Shown: positions 1-7,893 of the stretch, one piece after another
How positions within the stretch are numbered: position 1 is the first letter of the stretch
Layout of the letters: the number at the start of each line of letters is the position of its first letter
Assembly: GCA_034696485.1 (NCBI GenBank)
Contig: JAQIWT010000609.1
Span: 1 to 17,236, forward strand
Reading direction: 5' to 3'
DNA from: Isohypsibius dastychi
Taxonomy: Eukaryota; Tardigrada; Eutardigrada; Parachela; Isohypsibiidae
DNA: 17,236 nucleotides
The notes under the pieces: generated by a model
Seen by the model: the letters and a program-made list of their open reading frames with translations, nothing else
Database searches by the model: none
What the model was told of the DNA's origin: nothing
Program-made: the position numbers and the translations under genes

Positions 1-396
1 ATCTTTGGCGGAAGACAAAGCTGACGAGACGTTCTTCTCAGCGATCTCTTCCAGTCCAGCCCCATGCTCGGGCTTTGCGGATGGTTCACCACGACCGTGG
101 TTTATGCAGAAAAGGCAGCTCCATTCTTGTTTGTAGCTGAAGTTAGATTGCAAGTTGACATAGCAAGACGCATGGAAATGTTTGTACTGGCATGTCGAAT
201 TCGTACAGGTCAGGATGCTTTCAGGTGTTTCGTAGCACCCACTTTGGGAAGGAGGCATCCGGCAAACGCAGATAATCTCGACCACCGAATTTTCAAACTT
301 CGTATTCAGTTGACCAGCAGCACTGCAGTCCGTTGTGGAGAGGGGGGTTGTTGTGAACAGAAGAGCTGTTTGATCCCTTTCTAACGCGTGAAGAAA
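1..396 (-). CDS. PHD finger exon, runs off the left edge
   Basis: From an in-phase acceptor (GCGATCAG) the frame is open for 132 codons to position 1. It begins FLHALERDQTALLF, the stretch that follows the protease in this family, then gives a complete C4HC3 PHD finger: ligand codons start at 270 (C), 264 (C), 207 (C), 192 (C), 174 (H), 165 (C), 117 (C) and 108 (C). CVCRMP at the start and SCLFC at the end are typical. PHD fingers mostly read histone H3 tails, so a role in target choice or chromatin tethering is an inference. The protein continues beyond the window as a Glu/Ser/Ala-rich tail. Confidence 0.85.
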
Positions 397-469
397 CTGA
401 TCGCGAGCATCTTTTAGAGAAAAATGTTGTTGACATCCCGCGACTTGAACTGAGATGCTCAATGCTTAC

Positions 470-966
470 CTGAACATTAACCATTCGATGATTTCTTGGG
501 TCGAGCCCCTGACCGACAAGCCAAGCAAAAAAGATCGCAAATAAACCGCAGTCCCGTCCATTGTGCTGCTTCATCACGTCAACAACAGTGAAGTTGAACC
601 GGTGAACACCGGGAGCGAAGCGAAAGGCAGCCGCAATTTTGGTGATGGTGAGTTGTGTCGGCTTTGCCATAAAGCTGTCATAAATGGACACATCTGTCGG
701 ATCGTCGCTCACCTGATTGGAAACTGTCACTCTGTGGTTTCCATTTACATGCAGGATTTGAGTTATTCTATTCCGGGGAACAATGATCTCAAAATTTCGA
801 TCAAAAATGTGACCACGCATTTTCAGCATTGCCTGATCTGCCCCTTCGGGTATTCCTTCAAACCATCTCTGCGTTTGCTGCATCCCGAATACACCATAGT
901 TCTGGATCAGGAGCAGTGAAGCGTAATCAATCAGGTTGAAATTGAACCATCCGCTGTTCTCCTTAC
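470..966 (-). CDS. Ulp1/C48-like cysteine protease core
   Basis: This exon holds the protease fold seen in many metazoan transposon proteins: a W/F-N-LID entry motif, the strand ILHVNGNH, VSIYDSF, and KQHNGRDCGLFAIFFAWL. The papain-like triad and oxyanion residue are all present: His at 734-736, Asp at 677-679, Gln at 566-568 and Cys at 548-550. The residue after the catalytic His is Arg where Trp is usual (HR for HW), a possible weakening of the site. C48 enzymes cleave SUMO- or ubiquitin-like conjugates, and the role of the domain inside Ginger transposases is not established. The exon enters in phase 1 after a CGTAG acceptor and leaves in phase 0 at GTTCAG-GTAAGC. Reading through that donor gives a frame that soon stops at 293, so the splice is needed to reach the PHD exon. 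Confidence 0.85.
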
Positions 967-1023
967 CTACGATAGTAAGAGCATACAATCAAGGGGCTCG
1001 ACAAGATTACCGAAACTACTTAC

Positions 1024-1116
1024 CAGCCACAACTTTTTTCTCGTAAAGTGACAGAAACTGTTCTCTTCTTGGTAAATCAATACGTTTTTGCAGCCAGAAA
1101 CATCCATGTAAGAGAG
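1024..1116 (-). CDS. Short exon leading into the Ulp1 domain
   Basis: The 93-nt exon is bounded by a GTTCTAG acceptor and a GGCTG-GTAAGT donor, phase 1 on both sides. It reads LLHGCFWLQKRIDLPRREQF and continues to EKKVVAG. The phase match to the exons on each side, with introns of 55 and 57 nt, is the main support. Confidence 0.55.
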
Positions 1117-1171
1117 CTAGAACAACCGAATTGGTGCAAGTTGATATTTTGATCAGAACAAACATCCGCAC

Positions 1172-1808
1172 CTGTGCTCAAGTTGCGAACCGATCGAAAA
1201 CGGAAATAAATTTCTGCGGCAGCTGATTCATGAAGTAGTCTGAGCAGTTCCTGCTTCATCCCCGAACCATATGTCAACTGACGAAAAAGTTTCCGATCTT
1301 TCATAACATCACCGCTCGGACCAAGATCGTCTCGAATATGGCACGGCCTCAGGCATCCAAAACTGCGACATGAGACGTCTTCGGAGTAACCTTTCTTCAG
1401 TTCCTGAACGATCGGAGTCGAGAAGAACATTGTCAGAACAATGAAACAATCGTTGACAGTTTTGACTGAGGTTGGCCCCACGTCAGATGAAAACCCGTCC
1501 CGTCCCAACTGAGCATCGGAAGTGGAGATGAAGTCTGGTCTTTTGGCAGTCGACGAGACAGATTCGTCACAGTTGGCATTGTGTTTGGTGCGGACACTCT
1601 GCGGCAAGACAAAAGTGACGCACTTCTCCGTCATGCTATCTGGTTCTGCTTCGTTCTTAGCATCTGTCACTTGGAGCTGCGAATCGCGAGCTGGATACCA
1701 GAATTCTTTTTTGAAGCCAAGTTGGGCGTAACAATTAGGCCGTGTAGCCCTCCTTGTTTTCTTCTTTGTCACAGCTTTACTTTGGATAGTTTTACGAGGA
1801 CGCCCAGC
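1172..1808 (-). CDS. AT-hook exon of the transposase gene
   Basis: After acceptor AATCTAG the exon starts AGRPRKTIQSK, a good AT-hook core (GRPRK), followed by a Lys/Arg cluster (KKKTRRATRP). Such motifs bind the minor groove of AT-rich DNA. The rest (about 190 residues) stays open without a stop and is Ser/Thr-rich and Cys-containing, with no domain I can name. The exon ends in phase 1 at a CACAG-GTGCGG donor. A further intron inside this exon cannot be ruled out, as the frame is open throughout but similarity is not recognisable. Confidence 0.5.
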
Positions 1809-1863
1809 CTAGATTCAAATTTTCTCATTTAAATCTCTAAACGGAACAACATGAGTAACTCAC

Positions 1864-2085
1864 TTTGCGCAAGCCTGCAAGGTGATGGTATGCATCCAGG
1901 TTTCCCGATGTGGTCTTCGGCTGCTCAACAATCTGATCGTTGACCAACTCCACTAAGAACGGCCGAGACGGGGCGCGACTTCCGATTGGAGAAGTACTGC
2001 CAACAATTTCATTTGCGTCCAGAGTTTCGGTGATGGTGTCAAAAGACCTGGGTGAAAATCTATCCCGCCTTGAGCGCTTTTCAAC
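1864..2085 (-). CDS. Linker exon of the transposase gene
   Basis: This exon of 74 codons lies between the acceptor TATTGAG and the donor AAA-GTGAGT, phase 0 at both ends. It starts with a basic stretch (VEKRSRRDRF) followed by polar, probably disordered sequence. No domain is recognised. Its place in the gene is inferred from intact phase with the exons on either side and from the short introns (148 nt before, 55 nt after). Confidence 0.5.
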
Positions 2086-2134
2086 CTCAATACAGAACAA
2101 AATTAGAATGCAAAAAAGCAAAATTTTGGCGCAT

Positions 2135-2147
2135 GGGGGGGGGGGGG
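2135..2147. repeat. G13 homopolymer
   Basis: A run of 13 G lies inside the 148-nt intron of the transposase gene. It is one of seven long G/C runs in the window. Confidence 0.95.
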
Positions 2148-2233
2148 CTGGTAGGCTTGTTTTGAGAAAAATTAACGTAACTTTTAGACATAGTTAGTTC
2201 AAGCCAGCGATTGCTTTCAGTTTACTTGCTTAC

Positions 2234-2889
2234 TTGGTCGAAAGTCGTCTGTTCTTCTCCAGATACCATAATTGGATCTAAACTCGTGTTCGATACGACT
2301 TTTTGCAGTTTAGCCACACCGATCTGGTCTTTGCGGCATTCCAGTAACGCTGAATTGAACAACACTTGCACTTTGTTGCCCCTGACTGACTTGATTACTG
2401 CGGGACCCTGGTGGATTCGTTTTGGTGCTCCTAGGCGGAGGTAAACACGCTGAATGGCATTCACGACAGTCGGTCCATCTTTGGAGCTCAGTGGTACTGC
2501 TTCGGACCATTTTGTATAATAGTCCATGAAGGTGAGTATGTACTGGTGTCCATCTATCGACTTCTTCATCTTGATCAAGTCAAGTTGTTTTTTGCTTGTC
2601 GTAGAATCGATCTTGCTTGATTATCAGAGGTCCTGGGCCGATGTCTCTTGTTCAGTAAGTAGAAACGAACCGCAGACAGATTGATTTCAACATTTTGGCT
2701 CTCAGTTGATGGAAACTTTGGCGACTCATCTGCTTCGAATGTGTGGTCAAGTTCATGCTTCTCTCTGACCGTAGCATCACGTGCTAAATTCTGTTTAAGA
2801 GCGGGTGAGGTCCTGTTGGGTAGCTGGTCTTCAATCAGCGTTGCACTTGTTCTTTTCTTTGCTTTCGAAATCACATTCGTTGATGTGTC
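2234..2889 (-). CDS. Integrase exon with two internal deletions
   Basis: The exon opens after a TTTCTTAG acceptor. Its first part (2889-2575) ends in a YLLNKRHRPRTSDNQ / ILRQAKN stretch that resembles the N-terminal module ahead of the zinc finger in Gypsy and Ginger integrases. The frame then shifts by one near 2580, and the text resumes at DLIKMKKSIDGHQYILTFMD, the start of the rve catalytic core with the first catalytic Asp at 2522-2524. The core runs to LRLGAPKRIH and jumps at about 2410 straight to QGPAVIKSVRGNKVQV, a GPY/F-like C-terminal module. The HHCC zinc finger, second Asp and Glu are therefore missing. It cannot encode an active DDE enzyme. The exon ends at donor CAA-GTAAGC, phase 0. 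Confidence 0.7.
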
Positions 2890-2918
2890 CTAAGAAATAG
2901 GTTAAACCACTGCTATGA

Positions 2919-2936
2919 CCCCCCCCCCCCCCCCCC
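2919..2936. repeat. C18 homopolymer
   Basis: A run of 18 C lies about 30 bp upstream (gene sense) of the integrase exon's acceptor, in the long first intron. On the transcribed RNA it is poly-G. Confidence 0.95.
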
Positions 2937-3128
2937 AGAGCACGATCAAACAAAGTTTCGAAAAGGTTCGCAATGCAAACAGTGCACACTTTTCGTTTAC
3001 AACTCATGATTCGAATTTATTTTCTTCGAGATCCGAGTATCCTCGCTTATTTTTTGCAAGAACCAGAAAAAGATATTTCAGTTCATTTGAGTAATATTTA
3101 AATTTTAGAGTTCAAAAAACGTAAAAAA

Positions 3129-3440
3129 GCAAGATGGTGCCTGGGTTTCCTGTTCGCTATTCGCCTATTCGCCTGATTGGCTGTCCCGAAACAAGCAATA
3201 TGGCGGCTGGGTTGCCTGTTCGCCTAGTCGCCTGATTTGCTGCCTTGATAAAAGCAAGATGGCGGCTGGGTTTTCAACACGCCTACTCGCCTGCTCACTT
3301 GTTTGCCCAATTTGCTGCCACGAAAAAAGCAATATGGCGGCTTGGTCGCCTACTCGTGTGCTCGCCTAAATGGCGGCCCTGGAAAAACCAAAATAGTGGC
3401 CAGATTTCCTACTCGCTACTGCTCGGATAATGTTCTCAGG
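3129..3440. repeat. Irregular minisatellite with AAGATGGCGGC cores
   Basis: Four clear units start at 3129, 3195, 3254 and 3329, with spacing 66, 59 and 75 bp. Each contains GCAA(G/T)ATGGCGGCTGG or a close variant followed by C/T-rich text with repeated CGCCTA(C/T)TCGCC. A fifth degraded unit is at about 3369-3400. The array lies in the long first intron of the transposase gene. The core AAGATGGCGGC equals the consensus site of the zinc-finger factor YY1, but no function is shown. Confidence 0.8.
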
Positions 3441-3599
3441 TTCTTGAAAATCGCAGTTTGTTCAGCCGTACCTGCACCAAAATTCTTTCGATTTCAGGCA
3501 GATTTTAGATCGGTATCAGTGTGATATTGTGATGAAAAACGGGACTTTTAAAGTTTGCCTCCGATGTAGTTGATCGCCCACTTTAGCTGTATTTCAAGA

Positions 3600-4260
3600 A
3601 AGTTCGCTTTCTGACTCCGTTCTCCTCTGTGGCACAGATTGAACGAAGCTGTTTTGAGAAACGAAATGATCTTGCCAAAAACGAAACGATCTTGCCGAGA
3701 GGCCAACGATTTTGCTAAGACACGCAACTTTCTTGCAGAGACCAGAACTACCAGCGATGCCCGGATGAAACACTCTAGCTGACAATGGCAGCAATAATCA
3801 ATTTGAAATAACCACAAATCAGATGGTGGTTTATATCTGACTCTAAGGTTCGTGATTCACTCGCTTTCTTTAGGTCGATAAATTACACTTCTCAAATCCG
3901 AAACTCAGAACATTTATCTTCGAAAGGGAGCCCAGTTTGCTTATCCCGCGGTTTTTTTCCAGATAATCGAGCCAGTTTTTTTCGATAATACCGATTTGGG
4001 TTTGTCGAGTGTTTTACCAGTTCTTCAATCGGGCAGCAAGAAGTGATTTCCGAAACGAAATATTCAGCTTGTTTTCTTTTGCCTTGCTGCCAATGAGACA
4101 ATAAACATGAACATCACCAGCTGATGCTGCTTCCTATCTGACTCTCGCTGTCTCTACAGTCCTCTCTGTGGCTCAGATTAATACGAAACAATTTTTCCGT
4201 AAACAAAACGACGCCGGAGACGAAACGATCCTGCCGACCAAATGGTCTTGCCGGCTCAAT
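3600..4260. repeat. Diverged direct repeat pair in the first intron
   Basis: About 110 bp at 3607-3715 and 4137-4255 share the same order of blocks: CTGACTC, then CCTCTGTGGC(A/T)CAGATT, then ACGAA(A/G)C, then AACGAAA(C/T)GATC(T/C)TGCC. The motif ACGATCTTGC recurs at 3688 and 4291. The copies are diverged, and the 420 bp between them has no recognisable gene. Confidence 0.55.
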
Positions 4261-4379
4261 GGTTTCGCGAAATGGTTGCGAAACCACAGAACGATCTTGC
4301 TGGCTACACATGTCTCATCCAAAGCTGATGGTTATGCAACATTGCGGACGCAAATGTTCTGCTCGGAAATTATTCTTAC

Positions 4380-4709
4380 CTCGGGTGACTGTTTTTCTAC
4401 ATCCACAAACTGTTCAGCGTTTCTAGATTCAACACGTTGAGTAGCTGCCGTTTCACTGGGTGATGCAACAGACGTTCGAGGTGGTCTTTCGTTTAGATCG
4501 CTTTTTTGTAGTTGGGACTCATGATCAGTCGGCCCTGCTCCGAAATGTTGAGGGAAAAACGGCTGGTTTCAACCGATATTTGCGTATGGAACACCAACAG
4601 GTTGCGGGTAGAGGTAGGGCATAAACGGCTGAAATGGATAATGTCCTTGATATGGATTGTACGGGGCCATTGACGGCATCCCATATGGATACTGCCAAAA
4701 TTCAGCCAT
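4380..4709 (-). CDS. First exon: Pro/Tyr-rich N-terminus with in-frame TGA
   Basis: The start ATG is at 4709-4707 and the exon ends at a strong donor (GAG before GTAAGA), giving 110 codons in phase 0. The first 46 residues are rich in Pro, Tyr, Met and Gln (for example PYGMPSMAPYNPYQG), which looks disordered. Codon 47 is TGA. The frame then stays open through about 63 polar residues to the donor, so the TGA looks like a single Trp-to-stop change (TGG to TGA) in an otherwise coding exon. The long intron to the integrase exon (2890-4379) is phase 0 on both sides. I cannot match this N-terminus to a named domain, and its membership of the gene rests on strand, phase and order. Confidence 0.5.
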
Positions 4710-5079
4710 GACAGATTTTCGGAAATTTGTGGCGCAAAAAAACGTGAAATTGCAGCGAAACTAGAATAAACCGAAATCTCAAAACACGAACGAAGAACAT
4801 TACAAGTATGTCTTAAACTTGTCTCTCTTTGTGCGCTGCCTTGGCTTGTGGTCGTCGGCAAGATGAAAGCCTCCGCGCCTGGATTCCTTTGTGCCAGCGA
4901 TAACACAGCCAGGCAGCAGCTACACAGAGCTTATGTTCACTTCCTTTGTCGGCCGCCGACTGAGATGTGACCATTGAATCGAAAGAAATCCCTAAATCAC
5001 CTCTTGGGTTTGTGTTTAAATCTGCGACCACGATTGTAGAGAATGAATCAAATTTGTTTGTTTTAAGACGTGCAACAAA
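4710..5079. other. 5' flank of the transposase gene
   Basis: This stretch separates the start codon from the minisatellite. Reading frames on both strands are open in places but match nothing I know. No clear TATA box or initiator could be assigned. Confidence 0.4.
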
Positions 5080-5420
5080 GATGTGTTCATCAACAAAATG
5101 TGTCCGACAAAAATGTCCGGTGGAAGTGTGCGTTAAAACATATTTGGTGACAAAAAGTGTCCTGCGAAAGTGTCTGGTGAAAGTGTCCGGTAAAACATAT
5201 TTGGCGACAAAAAGTGTCCGACGAAAGTGTCCGGTGAAAGTGTCCGGTAAAACATATTTGGCGACAAAAAGTGTCCGAGGAAAGTGTCCGGTGAACGTGT
5301 CCGCCGGCAATCGAATCGGACAACCGGACAAGTTGGTCGGCTGTATCAGCCGACGAGAGTGTCCGGGTGTCCGATCGGACACCGGACAACCGGACACTTT
5401 CGTCGGCTACATTCGTCTCA
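5080..5420. repeat. 57-bp minisatellite of GTGTCCGG motifs ending in palindromes
   Basis: Three units start at 5135, 5192 and 5249 with an exact 57-bp period, each holding AAAACATATTTGG, GACAAAAAGTGTCC and two GTGTCCGG-type motifs. From about 5284 the motif appears in both orientations. There is a hairpin GTCGGCT-GTATC-AGCCGAC (5335-5353) and an inverted repeat with arms 5348-5366 and 5390-5408 around a central GTGTCCGATCGGACAC. Because 57 is a multiple of three, both strands stay open for long stretches, and these frames are not taken as genes. Confidence 0.85.
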
Positions 5421-6060
5421 TCGGCTAGTCAATGATAATGCGAACTGTACCCTGCAACTTTATTTATTTTGTCCTAGAGCATGTCAGTTGATACATCAGT
5501 GATATTACTGTCTTACGATTGTTGTGAGGGAAAACGGTTGAAACTTTTTGTATTTGCTAACTTTCCAATACACCAAGTTAAAATTCTCTGACAGTTTTAC
5601 GAATTTTGAATTCACAGATTCTTTCAACAGATATCTGTAACGTTGTGCATGAAAAAAATACATTTAAAACATGGTCAGCTGTCGCAGTCCAGCCATATAT
5701 TGATAAGATATTTGAATTTGGGCAAAAGAAGTCTTACAGTGAACAAGTTTTTTTTGTGCACGCAGAAATTTGGAATCTTCTTGGATTTTTTGTGGACAAA
5801 TAAAGAAACAAGTTGCCGTGTATGCAGGTTGTGTTTCGAGTTTTCTCACGGCCTAAAGAAGAGCAAATTTCATATTTTAAACGATTGGGCTTTTGTCTCA
5901 GAATTAAAGTAAACTTGACTGAAACGGAAATTGCGTCAAATCAATGCGATCGGTAGGGCGCACGTTCAGCTCCTGCGCGAAAAACGTGGAGTGTACAGTG
6001 TTCGTCTGATGTCGAGATGAAAGACACAGCATTTGGAGGTCAGGCGAATTAGGTGGTGCT
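5421..6060. other. AT-rich stretch without recognised gene
   Basis: An open plus-strand frame of about 70 codons ends at a TAA at 5801-5803 (ending EIWNLLGFFVDK) and begins near an AATTCACAG acceptor-like site. It resembles no family I recognise, and the AT-rich composition makes chance openness likely. Nothing else stands out. Confidence 0.35.
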
Positions 6061-6062
6061 GA

Positions 6063-6326
6063 TCACTGAATAAGCGAAGTTCTTGTCGGGGTAATCGAGA
6101 AGTCTCCGTGCGTACGAATAAGCAGTAAGCAAGCCACCAGCAACAGCATTGCTGCTGAAATAAGAAGGCAATGTTCAGAGATGCATGATTGATTTGCGTT
6201 TGGGTATCGAGCGAAAGCCGTGATTAACCGAAAATCCATATTCGATTTTTGTGCATACAAGAAATCGCGCTGACCTTGAGCAAGTAAATCGGTTGATAAG
6301 CGCATGGCTCGCTTTTCACTCTGCAT
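6063..6326 (-). CDS. Possible two-exon small single-pass membrane protein
   Basis: On the minus strand an ATG at 6326 opens MQSEKRAMRLSTDLLAQ, and a CTCAAG-GTCAGC donor (6275/6274) could join an acceptor TTATTTCAG (exon from 6154) in phase 1. This gives about 47 residues with a hydrophobic core AMLLLVACLLLI and a TGA at 6063-6065. The unspliced frame is also open and gives 87 residues with the same membrane segment. A competing frame of the second exon reads GGLLTAYSYARRLLDYPDKN and ends at a nearby TAA, which looks at least as protein-like. No family is recognised and this may be chance. Confidence 0.22.
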   Translation of the reverse strand: MQSEKRAMRLSTDLLAQGQRDFLYAQKSNMDFRLITAFARYPNANQSCISEHCLLISAAMLLLVACLLLIRTHGDFSITPTRTSLIQ

Positions 6327-6558
6327 GGCCCTTAACTCAGATCAAATGTTAAGTGTCCTTCACTATTGTTCGACAACAACAAAGAGGCCACTTTATCAAT
6401 CGACTAAATCCAATAAAAAAACACGCGTGTATGACAATCGACTTTCCTGTACTGTTACTCGCCATTCTTTCTGTTATTTGCTTCCGCTGCTTGATTTATA
6501 CTTGTTAAAGCTTCTGAAAAGAATTTTCCCGAAAAGTTTTATACGACAAGCCCTGCCC

Positions 6559-6596
6559 ATGTCGACACTTCATCAAGGAGATATTGACGAAGAAAG
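6559..6596 (+). CDS. Aquaglyceroporin-like exon 1 (start codon)
   Basis: ATG at 6559 opens MSTLHQGDIDEE and a GAAAG-GTCAGT donor follows, phase 2. The next acceptor that keeps the channel frame is CCCAAAG at 6878 (or CACCAG at 6902). A longer in-frame upstream opening exists, with an ATG at 6304, but that extension looks non-conserved. The exon is short and unconserved in the family, so the call is tentative. Confidence 0.45.
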
Positions 6597-6878
6597 GTCA
6601 GTTTGGTCATACGATTTTTTTCGAACAGTTTATCCAGGGACCTTGGAGGTTACAGACGTGCTTTATTCCCTGCTCTTATTTTGCAGCTTCAGCATGATCG
6701 AATGTCTGACTGGGAAAAAGTCTTATGATATTAACACGGTGGACGAGTTCAGTGAAGGGGTCAAATTCAAGAAGTAAGACATTTTTCTGAAAGATACTTT
6801 TTTGTTTTAGTTTTACTTTAATGAAGTGATCTCGAGAAAGTCCCTAATAATTCGTTATAATTGGTCATGTTCCCAAAG

Positions 6879-7068
6879 GTCACGCACAGTCCATCCCACC
6901 AGTCGCAAAGGACTTCGGAGAGCCTCACTGCCTTATCGGGAAGATGCTGATACTGCCGAAGTTCTGGGGCCATTTGGATGGAAGGACAAGTTTCGCGGCA
7001 AAATTCGAATTACCAACCAACTTGCTAAGGAGACACTGGCGGAATTCTTCGCTACCTGCACACTTGTT
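6879..7068 (+). CDS. Aquaglyceroporin-like exon 2 (N-tail and start of TM1)
   Basis: The exon encodes a basic N-terminal tail (RKGLRRASLPYRED) and the start of TM1 (LAKETLAEFFATCTLV). It stops at donor GTT-GTGAGT, phase 0. The split inside TM1 rejoins LHVQGISASQTLS in exon 3, matching the usual LVLFGxGSxAQxxLS run. RRAS is a possible basophilic kinase site (pattern only). Confidence 0.8.
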
Positions 7069-7113
7069 GTGAGTTTTAAAACATGTAATTCAAGCTTTAT
7101 TTACTCAATAGTG

Positions 7114-7843
7114 TACGTATGTAGCGGGCAGAATAGTTGAACAGTTGATTCGTTGAATCAACTATTCTGCCGGGCAGAATAGTTGAGCGGGCAAAATAGT
7201 TGATTCAGTCAGAACTCGATTTACTTAACTTCGAATCGCTCCACATTGACAAAAACTCACTGAACGACGGCTATCTGAAAACCCAACTTACCACATTGAG
7301 ATGGATGCTGCGGGAAACGAATTTCTCGAGAAACATATCGAATCAACTAATCTGCCCATTGCAAACGTAACCAAGAATAGATTCGTAACGAGAACGGCTT
7401 TCTTCGCGTCGCTACAATTCAAAACAGACAGAGCAATCCGATGATGTTTCTTTTTCTTCATTAGAAGAACTGAAAGCCGTTCAATGACAACCTGTATATG
7501 ATGAGGAAAAAGCAAAATCTTTGAAATCAACTATTTTGCCGTTCAAAACTTTTGCCACCGCGGTAGCTTTGAAGAATCAACTTTTCTGCCCGATGTGCAA
7601 ACGGGCAGAATAGTTGAATCAACTTTTCTGCCTGAATCGATGTACAGGCAAAATAGTTGATTCCTCAGAATATTCGAATCGCACATAATCTGAATCACTC
7701 TGGTTTCAGTAATTCATGGTCAATCCATATTCTTCGTTTGCTAGCAGTCGACGGCGGTACCTTTGAAGAATCAACTTTTCTGCCCGATGTGCAAACGGGC
7801 AAAATAGTTGAATCAACTTTCCTGCCCGAATCGATGTACGGGC
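7114..7843 (+). repeat. Left terminal inverted repeat
   Basis: It contains about 14 copies of the motif CAACTATTTTGCCCG in either orientation, many facing each other as short palindromes (for example 7574-7617 and 7768-7812). Its inner part is a tandem repeat with a period of about 194-195 bp (blocks at 7574 and 7768, with a third partial block to about 7893). Confidence 0.85.
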
Positions 7844-7893
7844 AAAACAGTTGATTTCGGCAAAATATTCGCTTTCCACATGATCTGAATCAT

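Larger units (their letters stand above)
1..4709 (-). pseudogene. Ginger1-like integrase / Ulp1 protease / PHD transposase gene, internally deleted, 3' end beyond window
   Basis: Seven exons join in phase on the minus strand: 4709-4380, 2889-2234, 2085-1864, 1808-1172, 1116-1024, 966-470 and 396-1. All introns are GT-AG; five are 55-148 nt and the first is 1490 nt. The predicted protein runs from a Pro/Tyr-rich N-terminus through integrase pieces, a GPY/F-like module, an AT-hook (GRPRK) and a Ulp1/C48 protease core to a C4HC3 PHD finger. Ginger1 DNA transposons are known to carry a Gypsy-type integrase followed by an OTU or Ulp1 protease domain, which fits this order. Two lesions are visible: an in-frame TGA at 4569-4571, and an integrase exon of 656 nt that is not a multiple of three although both its borders are phase 0. 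The downstream 1.4 kb of coding sequence has no lesion. It could be a dead transposase or a gene kept for its protease/PHD half. The family call is firm for protease and PHD, moderate for Ginger1. Confidence 0.72.

Noticed and set aside
64-919. Plus-strand frames at 64-384 and 563-919
   Set aside because: They lie antisense to the PHD and Ulp1 exons, whose motifs and splice sites are clear.
2890-4379. Open minus-strand frames at 3548-3817, 3892-4101 and 4114-4311 as extra transposase exons
   Set aside because: They match no domain, overlap diverged repeats, and are not needed because exons 4380-4709 and 2234-2889 already join in phase 0.
4813-5428. Long open frames on both strands (194 and 153 codons)
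   Set aside because: They are the 57-bp minisatellite read in frame. A repeat whose period is a multiple of three stays open by construction, and both products are simple repeats.
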